64,000 bases of DNA from Bacteroidales bacterium (GTDB lineage: Bacteria > Bacteroidota > Bacteroidia > Bacteroidales > UBA1715), in contig JAFXAU010000009.1 in the NCBI GenBank assembly GCA_017516865.1, positions 87,498 through 151,497 on the forward strand, given 5' to 3'. Numbering within the stretch: position 1 is the stretch's first letter; every line of letters begins with the position of its first letter. Under the pieces are notes generated by a model that worked only from the letters and a program-made list of their open reading frames with translations, was not told the DNA's origin and ran no database searches. The translations under genes were made by a program, and so were the position numbers. Of the stretch, positions 44,437 through 53,484 are shown piece by piece.

Positions 44437-44465
44437 GTAGAGACGATGTGTCGTCTCTATTTTTT
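44437..44465 (+). terminator. GTAGAGACGA-type hairpin terminator
   Basis: GTAGAGACGA (44437-44446) pairs with TCGTCTCTAT (44451-44460) around TGTG and is followed by TTTTT. It serves the plus-strand DUF3108 gene and abuts the stop of the convergent gene. Confidence 0.8.
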
Positions 44466-45732
44466 ATATTTTCTTGTTCAAGACAATATGCCCAATGCTA
44501 CAATGCACGCAATTCCCTTGTGTGCAGTATGAATTAAAAAGTTGTAAAAGACCTTGAGTCTCGAGAGCTGATTTTGTTGGTATTCCACATGCATTCCATT
44601 GATTGACAATGCGATTTTTTTCTGGCGGCAAAGATAGAAGTATCTCGTAGGCACGTTGGCAAAGTTCGTCGTTGTGATGCGCTTTCCCGTATGCAAACAA
44701 AAATGGTATGATTGCGTTTATTACAAGAATTTCAAGCATTGATTCACCTATTTGTGCGGAGTGCTTCGTCGAAATTGTTCCAAATGTGTAATGATGCTCC
44801 CAATAAACACTTGTGGAACAATATAAGAGAGATTTTAAGTCTTCGTAGTTTGCACAATTAAGAATTTTCGATGTCAATGATTGCGAAGAATTGACGAGTT
44901 TTGCAAACTGTGCTATTCGTATTGTGGGGAAGCTTGACGGCCGCATACGTGCAAATTTCCACCAAGTGGGACTGATAGGGGAGAGTCCGTATTTTTTTTG
45001 TAGAAATTGATATTCTTTTTTTAGAGATTGTTCGTATTCGTCAGCGTTGTTTGTCCAAAGATTTGCCTGTCCGAAAAACAAGGCTTCTACTTGGAGCAAA
45101 TTACCTTTGTGTTTTGCAATAATCCGTTGAGGTAATGACTTTGCTAAAAGTTCAAAGCCTTCTTGGTTTTGCTTTACACCAAAATTTCGTGCAAGTAACT
45201 GATAGAAAGTTTCTTCCCAATCATTATTTGTGTTCCCAAATAATTCTGAAATATGTGCTGCTTTTTCTTCGAATCGTTCAGCAACGAGTCGTTCAAGGAA
45301 CAAAGCAATACGACTTGAATCAATTGTTTGTATATGATTGTTGCAATTGATTTTTCCATTCATGTTGGCGAATGTCGTAAAGTTATTTTTCACGTGGGGC
45401 AGAATAGGGATGATGAGAGTAGGAATTTGTGTACCGTTTTCGGTGCATATTTCTTTGTCGTGAATTGCGACAACGTGTAGAATCACACTGTTATAGGATT
45501 TTTGTAACTGATGTCCGTGTGTATTCCAATCGCTTGATTTAATGTGAATTTCAACATCTCCAGCCCAGAGCGTTTCGCCGATTTTGATTTTTGCGTTGAG
45601 GAAATCGGGACCAGCGTTCGAGTTGAACGTACCAATTTTAACGACTTGAATTTGTTCGTTTGAGGTCGTAAATAGTTTGTCTTGGCACATCAGTTGATGT
45701 TGCCAGACGTATTGCAGAAAGGCTTCCGTCAT
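44464..45732 (-). CDS. DUF2851 family protein
   Basis: A 422-residue cytoplasmic protein of the Bacteroidota family DUF2851. Its N-terminal region MTEAFLQYVWQHQL, the block GTFNSNAGPDFLNAKIKIG, and WAGDVEIHIKSSDW are diagnostic. The C-terminus carries CTQGNCVHCSIG, a Cys-rich end that may bind metal. Function unknown. I start at ATG 45732, directly after the tsaB stop codon (45734-45736); a longer frame to 45789 would overlap tsaB. The tight junction implies co-transcription with tsaB. Confidence 0.85.
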   Translation of the reverse strand: MTEAFLQYVWQHQLMCQDKLFTTSNEQIQVVKIGTFNSNAGPDFLNAKIKIGETLWAGDVEIHIKSSDWNTHGHQLQKSYNSVILHVVAIHDKEICTENGTQIPTLIIPILPHVKNNFTTFANMNGKINCNNHIQTIDSSRIALFLERLVAERFEEKAAHISELFGNTNNDWEETFYQLLARNFGVKQNQEGFELLAKSLPQRIIAKHKGNLLQVEALFFGQANLWTNNADEYEQSLKKEYQFLQKKYGLSPISPTWWKFARMRPSSFPTIRIAQFAKLVNSSQSLTSKILNCANYEDLKSLLYCSTSVYWEHHYTFGTISTKHSAQIGESMLEILVINAIIPFLFAYGKAHHNDELCQRAYEILLSLPPEKNRIVNQWNACGIPTKSALETQGLLQLFNSYCTQGNCVHCSIGHIVLNKKI

Positions 45733-45733
45733 A

Positions 45734-46426
45734 TTAGAGCAGTTTCTTCGGGGTAGTTGCCTGAAATTCTTTGAGATAGAACGGCTCAAAATATGCTACG
45801 TCGGCAAATTCACCGTTGTCGAACATTGTGTCGGCAATGTCGCCTATAGTTTTTGCCGTAGCCTGAATGTCGGGGACGAACGTAATGTTTTCGCATTCAA
45901 GCAATTCCTTGCATTTTTCGCTTCCGTCGCCACAAAGGTAATAGTGCTTGTTTGAGTCGAAGTTTTGTTTGGTGTTTTCGTCAACAATGAGGGCGTATGT
46001 TTCCCGAAGGTTGGTCATCGCCTGGCTCCATTCCGCTGTGTAAACTTCCATTCTTCGGGCATCAATCATTGGCATATATACGTTGTCGGCATTGTCGTTT
46101 TTTACAGTTTCCTTGCACGACAATGCAATTGCCTGAAGTGTGTCGACCGTGATGAGCGGCAGATTGCAGGCATAGCATAGCCCTTTTGCCACCGAAGTTC
46201 CAATGCGGAGACCTGTGTAGGACCCAGGACCTTTGCTGATGGCAACGGCGTTGCAGTCAGATACTTGTAGATTTTTTTCTTTAAGAATTGACTCAATAAG
46301 TACCGTGAGTTTTTCTGAGTGAGCGTTTGGAACATTTAGTTCTTTAAGTGCGGTACATTTCCCGTCTTCGTGAATTGCGACGGAACAAACGCTTGTCGAT
46401 GTTTCAATGCTGAGAATTCGTTTCAT
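45734..46426 (-). CDS. tsaB: tRNA threonylcarbamoyladenosine biosynthesis protein TsaB
   Basis: A 230-residue cytoplasmic protein of the ASKHA fold, partner of TsaD and TsaE in making t6A on tRNAs that read ANN codons. It begins with ILSIETSTSVCSVAI (phosphate-1-like motif), then NAHSEKLTVLIESIL and ISKGPGSYTGLRIG, which is near-invariant in TsaB. The start is ATG 46426; the frame stays open through the tRNA genes to 46528 but that part is not protein-coding. No promoter box is visible between it and the tRNA-Leu gene 46 bases upstream, so it may be read through from the tRNA promoter. Confidence 0.93.
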   Translation of the reverse strand: MKRILSIETSTSVCSVAIHEDGKCTALKELNVPNAHSEKLTVLIESILKEKNLQVSDCNAVAISKGPGSYTGLRIGTSVAKGLCYACNLPLITVDTLQAIALSCKETVKNDNADNVYMPMIDARRMEVYTAEWSQAMTNLRETYALIVDENTKQNFDSNKHYYLCGDGSEKCKELLECENITFVPDIQATAKTIGDIADTMFDNGEFADVAYFEPFYLKEFQATTPKKLL

Positions 46427-46472
46427 GTTATGTAGGTTATATGGATTGCATTCGAATCTGCGTTTAAAAAAG

Positions 46473-46556
46473 TGCTCAGAACGGGACTTGAACCCGTACG
46501 GCCTAATGGCCACATGCCCCTCAAACATGCTTGTCTACCAATTCCAACACCTGAGC
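46473..46556 (-). tRNA. tRNA-Leu (anticodon GAG)
   Basis: An 84-base class II tRNA. The acceptor stem is GCTCAGG paired with TCTGAGC and discriminator A. The anticodon stem CATGT/GCATG encloses the loop TTGAGGG, giving GAG. The long variable arm is TGGCCATTAGGCCG, and the T-arm is GGGTTCAAGTCCC. CCA is not encoded; a T-run follows the 3' end. Confidence 0.95.
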
Positions 46557-46566
46557 ATAGGTCTCG

Positions 46567-46650
46567 TGCTCGAAGCGGGACTCGAACCCGCATGTCCGTG
46601 AAGACACATGCTCCTGAAACATGCTTGTCTACCAATTCCAACATTCGAGC
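46567..46650 (-). tRNA. tRNA-Leu (anticodon CAG)
   Basis: An 84-base class II tRNA. The acceptor stem is GCTCGAA with TTCGAGC and discriminator A. The anticodon loop TTCAGGA gives CAG. The variable arm is GTGTCTTCACGGACAT, and the T-arm is GGGTTCGAGTCCC. CCA is not encoded. The D-arm through anticodon stem is identical to that of the GAG tRNA 10 bases downstream, so the pair arose by duplication and anticodon change. Confidence 0.95.
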
Positions 46651-46661
46651 AAATAGACGTG

Positions 46662-46669
46662 CAAAAATA
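46662..46669 (-). promoter_or_regulatory. Promoter -7 box for the tRNA-Leu pair
   Basis: TATTTTTG on the minus strand, with TTTG about 16 bases further upstream as a possible -33 element. It ends 11 bases before the first tRNA. Confidence 0.65.
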
Positions 46670-46725
46670 ATCTTTTTTTGGAAATCAAAGTAAACTTGAC
46701 AAGAAAGATGTGAAAATTCCGAAAA

Positions 46726-49071
46726 TCATTTCAATTTTTCTTCAAGAAATTGAAACATGTTTCGCATTAAATATATCCGCGAACGATGTCCAGCCAAACT
46801 ATGGTTGTCGTTGGGAAAGACAAGTGTGCGTATATCTTTCTCATTGTCAATGCAATTCCTAATTATCGCCATTGAATTTTGTATGCGTACATTGTCGTCG
46901 GCAGTGCCGTACGTTAAAAATATGCTCGCCTGAATATCGGGAAGATATTTCAACACACTCGTGTTGTCGTAGCCCTCGGCATTTTCGGCAGGGAATCCCA
47001 TATATTTCTCGGAATAAATATTGTCGTACAAACGCCAGTCGGCAACGGGTGCAATGGAAACCACCGCCTTGTAGTCGTCGGGATATTTTGCGGCGGTGAG
47101 CAACGAAAGGTAGCCGCCAAAACTCCAGCCCTCAATCGCCATTCGCGAGCCGTCAACAAACGGCTGCTTTTTCAGATATTCGGCAACGGCGTGCATATCG
47201 TAGCTTTCCGATTCACCCAAGTTGCCATACGTATCTTTGTAAAGCCCTAACCCGTCGGAACTGCGGGTGTCGACCACCACGACCACATAGCCCTGTTGTA
47301 CAAGATACTGGTACCAGAATGTTTCATAATTGTATTCGTCAACAACCTTCTGCCCGGTCGGACCGCCGTATGTGGTAACATACACAGGATATTTCTTCTT
47401 TTTCTTTACTTGTGGTTTTAGTATATAGGCATTCAAAGAATCTTTTCCCGAGGGAATTGTAATCCACTCGATGGGAGCAAGTTTCATATCGTTATAGTAA
47501 ACGCCCCCCAACGTATTCATTTCGTATTTTATCCATTGAGGGAATAATTTCTCGAAGCCTGCGATTTCTTCGTCCTCGTGGTGCTTGATGCCCAATTCCG
47601 CCGATATGGTATATTCCGAATGAGTCGCAACATTTATTTCGCTGTGGTGCAACAACATATACTTTCCGTCGTCGGAAAATTTTGCTTCGTTCCAACCCAT
47701 ATCCTCCGATAATTTCGAAACCTTTTTAGTATAGATGTTCATAGCAAGGATTTGTCGGTCGCGCGATGTTTTTCCAAATTTCTGATAACGGACAGTGGAG
47801 TCAGACGGAAAATAGCCGTAACATTCTGTTACAAAGTCGTCTAAATAAACAGTTGCTTCTGGAGCATCGTCGCAGTATATCAGAACAGAGTCTGATTTAG
47901 GACAACCATTGTCAAAATTTGGGCGAAACATCACTAACAACCGCCTTCCATCGTACTCCCACAAGGCAATCAGATTATTGGAAGAATCGGGAATGGAAAA
48001 TAATTTCGACGCATTTACAAACTGGTCAGTAGTTTCTTGAATGAAATATGCCTTGCCAGGTTTTTTCCCTATAAGAGGTACGCCAATTATGTTCTCATGA
48101 TTCTGTGCCGTATTGATTTTTGAGGTTGCTAATTCATTGTCATTCAGCCATGTAACGGCAGGGATGTAATACTCGTCATTTCCCCCTTCTGAAAAAGATG
48201 CGACAGACACAATTTCTTTATCAAGCGATTCCAGATTGTCAGTTTCAAGAAAATACACCCAACAATTCGGCGTACAATTTGCCTGTCCGGCAAAACTGTA
48301 TTTTTCAATCGAGGAATATGCCGACGCCTTTTCGGGCTGATAGCTTGTTATGGTGTCACCTTCAAAAACTTCTTTCTCAAACCAACCTTCCGACCCCGTT
48401 GGAATGCTGTCGTAACGCTGGATTGGCTGGTTTTCGATTGACGATTCGTCAAAGCTCAGGAAGCAAATTTTCTTTGAGTCGGGCGACCACCAATATGCCG
48501 TTGACATGTCAAATTCCTCTTCATAGACCATATTTGGCGAACCATTCCTGATTTTCCCCTCTTCGCCGTCTTCGGTTATTTTCTGGAACGTTCCATCAAA
48601 TGTGGTGATACACAAGTCGTTATTATATACAAAACAGAGTTTCTCTCCATCGGGCGAAAACACTGGATTAAGAATTTGAATGTTTTCGTCGGAGAACAAC
48701 GGCTTAGGCAGTGTGGAATCAGCATTTTCCGACATTTCGTAGTACATATACGAACCGATGGTGGAATTGCGACGAAACGATTTCTTGTCCTCGCTGTACA
48801 ACAATTTTGTCCCCTGCTTGTTTGCAAGAATGTCGCTGTTTTTCGGGATGTTGGGAATCGCCTTCACCATCGAAGCAGGGAATCGCCATTCCTCCGACTC
48901 AAACGGAATTGTGTATTCGCCACAATAAATTGTATTTCCGTAGATTTGGCATGCGTCGAAAAACGGATAGTGGTAGTACGTGTAATGTTTGTAAATGTCG
49001 TCCAACGTGAATTGCTGTGCCATTGCTGTAACAGTACAAAACAAAAAAAATACAGATACTATTTTTCTCAT
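46726..49071 (-). CDS. S9 family (dipeptidyl peptidase IV type) serine peptidase
   Basis: An exported peptidase of 781 residues (signal peptide 1-19, ending AMAQ) that should release dipeptides or tripeptides from N-termini, usually after proline or alanine. The beta-propeller domain (about 30-520) contains YEEEF (183-187), the double-Glu motif that binds the substrate amino group in DPP4. The alpha/beta-hydrolase domain carries Ser650 in GWSFGGY, Asp725/726 in GTADDNV and His757 in NDNHS; all three catalytic residues are present. Tyr near VYVTTYGGP is also kept. Start ATG 49071. DPP4-like and prolyl tripeptidyl peptidases share these marks, so exact specificity is open. It is likely periplasmic and supports peptide use. 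Confidence 0.9.
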   Translation of the reverse strand: MRKIVSVFFLFCTVTAMAQQFTLDDIYKHYTYYHYPFFDACQIYGNTIYCGEYTIPFESEEWRFPASMVKAIPNIPKNSDILANKQGTKLLYSEDKKSFRRNSTIGSYMYYEMSENADSTLPKPLFSDENIQILNPVFSPDGEKLCFVYNNDLCITTFDGTFQKITEDGEEGKIRNGSPNMVYEEEFDMSTAYWWSPDSKKICFLSFDESSIENQPIQRYDSIPTGSEGWFEKEVFEGDTITSYQPEKASAYSSIEKYSFAGQANCTPNCWVYFLETDNLESLDKEIVSVASFSEGGNDEYYIPAVTWLNDNELATSKINTAQNHENIIGVPLIGKKPGKAYFIQETTDQFVNASKLFSIPDSSNNLIALWEYDGRRLLVMFRPNFDNGCPKSDSVLIYCDDAPEATVYLDDFVTECYGYFPSDSTVRYQKFGKTSRDRQILAMNIYTKKVSKLSEDMGWNEAKFSDDGKYMLLHHSEINVATHSEYTISAELGIKHHEDEEIAGFEKLFPQWIKYEMNTLGGVYYNDMKLAPIEWITIPSGKDSLNAYILKPQVKKKKKYPVYVTTYGGPTGQKVVDEYNYETFWYQYLVQQGYVVVVVDTRSSDGLGLYKDTYGNLGESESYDMHAVAEYLKKQPFVDGSRMAIEGWSFGGYLSLLTAAKYPDDYKAVVSIAPVADWRLYDNIYSEKYMGFPAENAEGYDNTSVLKYLPDIQASIFLTYGTADDNVRIQNSMAIIRNCIDNEKDIRTLVFPNDNHSLAGHRSRIYLMRNMFQFLEEKLK

Positions 49072-49088
49072 TGTCCCACGTTTTAAGA

Positions 49089-49096
49089 ACAAAGTA
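49089..49096 (-). promoter_or_regulatory. Possible promoter box for the S9 peptidase
   Basis: TTACTTTG on the minus strand, 17 bases from ATG 49071. It is the same near-consensus octamer as before the gene at 2432. Confidence 0.4.
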
Positions 49097-49118
49097 AATG
49101 AAAAATCTATAAAAAATG

Positions 49119-49126
49119 TATTTTTG
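49119..49126 (+). promoter_or_regulatory. Promoter -7 box for thiL
   Basis: TATTTTTG fits TAnnTTTG and ends 13 bases before the thiL ATG at 49140, leaving no room for a TPP riboswitch. Confidence 0.6.
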
Positions 49127-49139
49127 AAAAAAATTATTT

Positions 49140-50174
49140 ATGGAGAAACAAAGAACACTTGACGAAGTAGGCGAATTTGGCCTTATCGATATTCTTACAA
49201 AGAATTTTAATACGACAAAATCGACCATAAAAGGCATTGGTGACGATTGTGCCGTGCTTGAATATTCGGCTGACGAATATCAGTTGGTCACTACCGATTT
49301 CCTTTTGGAAGGAATTCATTTTGACCTTGTGTACACCCCTCTCAAACATATCGGCTACAAGGCTGTCGTGGCGGGGATTTCCGATATTTATGCCATGAAT
49401 GGGACTCCGAAACAGATAATGGTCTCTATTGCTGTGTCGGCAAAGTTTTCTGTTAATGCGTTGGAACAGTTGTACGATGGAATCCGCACGGCCTGCCAAA
49501 ACTACAAAATTGAACTTATCGGTGGCGATACGTCCGCTTCGATGACGGGACTTGCCATCAATATTACGGCAATGGGAACCGTCGGAAAAGATAAAATTAC
49601 GTATCGTTCAGGGGCGAAAGTCACTGATTTAATTTGCGTTTCGGGCGATTTGGGCGGAGCGTACGCCGGACTGCAAGTCTTGCAGCGCGAAAAAGCGGTT
49701 TACAATCAAAATAAAGATTCTCAGCCGAAACTTGCCGGATACGAATATGTACTTCAGCGAATCTTAAAGCCCGAAGCACGCTTCGACATTGTTGAAAAAC
49801 TGAAAGAAAACAACATCATTCCTACGTCGATGATAGACATTACCGATGGACTTTCGTCTGAATTGTTCCACATTTGTTTTGATTCGGGCGTGGGCTGTAA
49901 GATTTACGAAGAAAGAGTGCCAATAAACGAAGAAACGGGAACGGTCTGTGCCGAGTTTAATTTGGAACCGATAATTCCAGCTCTGCACGGAGGCGAAGAT
50001 TACGAGCTGTTGTTTACGGTGCCGCTGTCAGCCTATGAAGCCATAAAAAAAATAAAAGACGTGGCGGTTATCGGCAATGTTGTCGAAAAAGAAAAAGGAC
50101 TCGGCATGATTTCGCGTTCGGGAGATTTCATACATATAAAAGCACAAGGTTGGAATACTTCCGAAAAAAGATAG
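49140..50174 (+). CDS. thiL: Thiamine-monophosphate kinase
   Basis: Phosphorylates thiamine monophosphate to the active cofactor thiamine diphosphate; cytoplasmic. The 344-residue product has the ThiL/PurM-type fold. Motifs in order: KGIGDDCAVL (metal-binding aspartates), LVTTDFLLEGIHFD, VVAGISDIYAMNG, LIGGDTSAS, ISGDLGGAYAG-like (VSGDLGGAYAG), MIDITDGLSSELFH and LHGGEDYELLFTV. All are intact and the length is normal. It is divergent from the S9 peptidase and has its own promoter box. The next gene has a separate promoter. Confidence 0.95.
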   Translation: MEKQRTLDEVGEFGLIDILTKNFNTTKSTIKGIGDDCAVLEYSADEYQLVTTDFLLEGIHFDLVYTPLKHIGYKAVVAGISDIYAMNGTPKQIMVSIAVSAKFSVNALEQLYDGIRTACQNYKIELIGGDTSASMTGLAINITAMGTVGKDKITYRSGAKVTDLICVSGDLGGAYAGLQVLQREKAVYNQNKDSQPKLAGYEYVLQRILKPEARFDIVEKLKENNIIPTSMIDITDGLSSELFHICFDSGVGCKIYEERVPINEETGTVCAEFNLEPIIPALHGGEDYELLFTVPLSAYEAIKKIKDVAVIGNVVEKEKGLGMISRSGDFIHIKAQGWNTSEKR

Positions 50175-50206
50175 AAACAAACAATTGTATAGATATTTTG
50201 TTTTAC

Positions 50207-50214
50207 TAATTTTG
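50207..50214 (+). promoter_or_regulatory. Promoter -7 box for the DUF2723 gene
   Basis: TAATTTTG fits TAnnTTTG, 16 bases upstream of ATG 50231. Confidence 0.6.
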
Positions 50215-50230
50215 CACAAAAATCATACGG

Positions 50231-53200
50231 ATGGAAAAAACATACAAACTTTGGAATAACATCCTCGGCTTTATCGCATTTTTCGGTGCTTCGATGGTAT
50301 ATTTGCTGACCATTGAACCTACGGTAAGCCTTTGGGATTGTGGAGAATTTATTGCAACAGCGGGCAAGTTGGAAGTCGGTCATCCACCGGGGGCGCCGTT
50401 TTTCCTTCTTTTAGGTAGATTTTTTGCCTTGTTCGCTTCGTCGCCCGAACAAATTGCGGCATGCGTGAATGCCATGTCGGCTTTGGCGAGCGGTGCAACT
50501 ATCATGTTCTTGTTCTGGACAATCACTCACCTTGCAAAGAAATTCTTCGAAGGTAATGAATTGTCTCTCGACAATATTATTGTGATTCTGTCATGCGGCC
50601 TCATTGGAGCCGGAGCATACACGTTTACCGATACATTCTGGTTTTCGGCTGTCGAAGGCGAAGTTTATGGTATGTCGTCGTTGCTTACCGCTCTGGTGTT
50701 CTGGGCAATTTTGAAGTGGGAAGACCATTTCGACGAACCTGGTAGCGACCGATGGATTATCTTTATCGCATACATTATGGGCTTGTCAATCGGTGTTCAC
50801 TTGCTGAACTTGTTGACAATCACAGCAATAGTATTCGTTTATTATTTCAAGAAATTCCAACCGACAATCAAAGGAATCATATTTACGTGCCTCCTTTCAT
50901 TTTTGTTCATCGCATTTATGATGTGGGGAATCATTGCAGGTTCCATCGACGTTGCATCGTCTTTCGAACTTTTCTGTGTAAACACGTTGGGAATGCCGTT
51001 CCAGTCGGGCTTGCTTGCATGGTTGATAGTGCTTACGCTTGCGTTTGTCGCAGGAATTATTGTGACGAAAAACGATAGCATAAATAAGTGGGTGAAAGTC
51101 GGTGTTGTTACATTCATCACAATGTTGTTGGGTATTCCTACGTTGACGGAAAGTCCACTTGTGTGGTTGATAATTTTCGCGGGAATTGTCGGCGGTTTGT
51201 ATTACATCAACAATAAGAATAAATATGTTCTCAATACTATCGTCAACGTGCTGATGGTCATTGTAATAGGATATTCTTCGTATGCTATGATTATCATCCG
51301 TTCGAATGCGGGAACGCCGATGAACGAAAATGCTCCGAAAGATGCATTTTCGTTGTTGTCATATCTAAACCGTGAGCAATATGGTTCAACGCCAATTATT
51401 TACGGTCCGTATTACAATGCTTCTCCAGAGTGGAAACCTGACGGCAGTGCCGAAGTTAAGGAAAAATTCACCTACACGCCACGTGACGGTAAATACGTCA
51501 AGGTAAGCAATGGTATTGAATATGTATGGCATTCCGAAATGTGTACGTTTTTCCCACGTATGTATAGCCGCGAGGCTCATCATGTGCGTGGTTACAAAGA
51601 CTGGGCGGGCATAAAGGACGGCAGAAATACCAAACGTGTTCATTATGCAAGAGAAAATAAAGACTATGATGTTCCGACATTCGGTCAGAATCTCCGCTAT
51701 TTCTTCTCGTATCAAGTTGGATTTATGTACATGCGCTACTTTATGTGGAATTTCTGCGGAAGACAGAACGACATTCAGGGACATGGCGGCATTCAAAACG
51801 GTAACTGGATTACAGGCTTCAATGCGATAGACAAACATTTGGTCGGTGACCAGTCGCAGATTTCCGAAAAAGCAAAGAATATTCCTTCGCGTAACGTGTA
51901 CTATATGTTGCCGTTCATTTTAGGTTTAATCGGTTTTGTGTACCATCTTTCAAGAAAAAGAAACGACTCGTTTGTGGTTATTCTGCTTTTCTTGATGACT
52001 GGTCTGGCAATTATTGTCTATTTGAATCAAAAACCGTATGAGCCTCGTGAACGTGACTATGCGTATGCAGGTTCGTTCTATGCATATTGTATTTGGATTG
52101 GCTTGAGTGTCATGGCGGTTTTCGACATAGTTAAAAACGCTTTGAAAAATTCGCAGAAAACGGGAACGCTTGTAGCTATTTTGGCAGCATTGCTCATAAC
52201 TGTGCCAGCTCCTGTTTTGTTGGCTACTCAGAACTGGGACGACCACGACCGTTCAAACCGATATACGGCTCATGATTTTGCATACAACTATCTACAAAGT
52301 TGCGACCCGAATGCAATGATTGTAACCGCTGGCGACAACGATACCTTCCCATTGTGGTACATTCAGGAAATCGAAGGTGTCCGTACCGACGTTCGTGTGT
52401 TGTGTACACCGTTGTTGGCAACGGATTGGTATGCACAGCAAATGAAATGTCGGGCGTATGAATCTGCTCCGCTTCCTATGAAGTTGACAAGTGAACAGGT
52501 CGGAAAGGGAATTCGCGATGTGGTTCCCGTGAGAGAATTTGGTGCTGTCAAAGGAAAGGTGATTGACATTGCTCAAGCAATGGACGTGGTCCGCGACGAT
52601 AATATGCTAATTGATTACTACGGCGATAAATACAATTATTTCCCTGCGAAAAATCTCAAGTTTAGAGTCGACAAAGAATTGGCTCTGAAGAACAATGCAG
52701 TTTCGCGGAAAGATGCCGATTTGATTGATTCGCTCGTTCAGTTCACAATAAAAGACAACAATGTCTACAAGAACAAATTGATAATTTATGACTGTCTTGA
52801 TGGATTCCAGTGGGATAGACCATTGTATTTCACAAGCCAGTCGTCGGCAGACGAAGTCGGTCTCGAAAATTATCTTCGCTATGACGGATTTGCATTCAAG
52901 TTTGTTCCTGTGAAAAACGACGACCCTCGTATACCTTACCTCGACACCGATGTGTTGTACGATAAACTTATGAACGTATACAGATGGGGTGGAATGGGTG
53001 AGAAGAATGTCTATATTGACCACTTCCACGAAAGAACATCGAAGGTTATTGGCATCCGTCAAATGTTTAACTCTCTTGCATTTGAACTTTTGGCAGAAAA
53101 TAAGGTAGATTCGGCAAAACAGGTTTTGAACAAACTTGACCAAATAATGCCAGATTGGCAATTCCCATATTTCGACGAATCTGTTATCACTACTGCGATT

Positions 53201-53473
53201 GCGCACTATCAGGCGAAAGAATTCGAAAAGGGAAATGAACTTCTTACGACTTATGCCGAAAATCTTATCGATGAAATAGAGTGGTTCTCTTCGTTGCAAC
53301 CTCAAAAAGACTTCTATAAGCAGGTTGAATCCGATATGATAGATTACACAAAAACTATTCTGCAGATTTATCATATTGGTGAACAATTCGGGCAAAAGGA
53401 TTTGTGCAAACAGTTGGATTTAAGATGGACTGAAGCTGTTGGCTATGGATTAGATGTATATTTAAAGAATTAA
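50231..53473 (+). CDS. DUF2723 (TMEM260-like) multi-pass membrane protein
   Basis: A 1080-residue inner-membrane protein. The first 640 or so residues contain about 12-14 hydrophobic helices. The N-terminal family signature TVSLWDCGEFIATA and EVGHPPGAPFFLLLGR identifies DUF2723. The acidic residues in SLWDCGEF, in the first extracytoplasmic loop, are placed like the catalytic acids of GT-C glycosyltransferases. The human relative TMEM260 is an O-mannosyltransferase, so glycosylation of exported proteins is a reasonable inference. The C-terminal part is soluble (ATDWYAQQMKCRAYES onwards) and ends with a helical region. The segment NQKPYEPRERDYAYAGSFYA is highly conserved in the family. asnS follows after 11 bases. 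Confidence 0.8.
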   Translation: MEKTYKLWNNILGFIAFFGASMVYLLTIEPTVSLWDCGEFIATAGKLEVGHPPGAPFFLLLGRFFALFASSPEQIAACVNAMSALASGATIMFLFWTITHLAKKFFEGNELSLDNIIVILSCGLIGAGAYTFTDTFWFSAVEGEVYGMSSLLTALVFWAILKWEDHFDEPGSDRWIIFIAYIMGLSIGVHLLNLLTITAIVFVYYFKKFQPTIKGIIFTCLLSFLFIAFMMWGIIAGSIDVASSFELFCVNTLGMPFQSGLLAWLIVLTLAFVAGIIVTKNDSINKWVKVGVVTFITMLLGIPTLTESPLVWLIIFAGIVGGLYYINNKNKYVLNTIVNVLMVIVIGYSSYAMIIIRSNAGTPMNENAPKDAFSLLSYLNREQYGSTPIIYGPYYNASPEWKPDGSAEVKEKFTYTPRDGKYVKVSNGIEYVWHSEMCTFFPRMYSREAHHVRGYKDWAGIKDGRNTKRVHYARENKDYDVPTFGQNLRYFFSYQVGFMYMRYFMWNFCGRQNDIQGHGGIQNGNWITGFNAIDKHLVGDQSQISEKAKNIPSRNVYYMLPFILGLIGFVYHLSRKRNDSFVVILLFLMTGLAIIVYLNQKPYEPRERDYAYAGSFYAYCIWIGLSVMAVFDIVKNALKNSQKTGTLVAILAALLITVPAPVLLATQNWDDHDRSNRYTAHDFAYNYLQSCDPNAMIVTAGDNDTFPLWYIQEIEGVRTDVRVLCTPLLATDWYAQQMKCRAYESAPLPMKLTSEQVGKGIRDVVPVREFGAVKGKVIDIAQAMDVVRDDNMLIDYYGDKYNYFPAKNLKFRVDKELALKNNAVSRKDADLIDSLVQFTIKDNNVYKNKLIIYDCLDGFQWDRPLYFTSQSSADEVGLENYLRYDGFAFKFVPVKNDDPRIPYLDTDVLYDKLMNVYRWGGMGEKNVYIDHFHERTSKVIGIRQMFNSLAFELLAENKVDSAKQVLNKLDQIMPDWQFPYFDESVITTAIAHYQAKEFEKGNELLTTYAENLIDEIEWFSSLQPQKDFYKQVESDMIDYTKTILQIYHIGEQFGQKDLCKQLDLRWTEAVGYGLDVYLKN

Positions 53474-53484
53474 GATAAAAGACT

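Noticed and set aside
46426..46528. N-terminal extension of TsaB through the tRNA gene
   Set aside because: The added residues are a translation of tRNA-Leu sequence; the protein family starts at ATG 46426.
49100..49139. TPP riboswitch before thiL
   Set aside because: Only a promoter box and 13 further bases precede the ATG.
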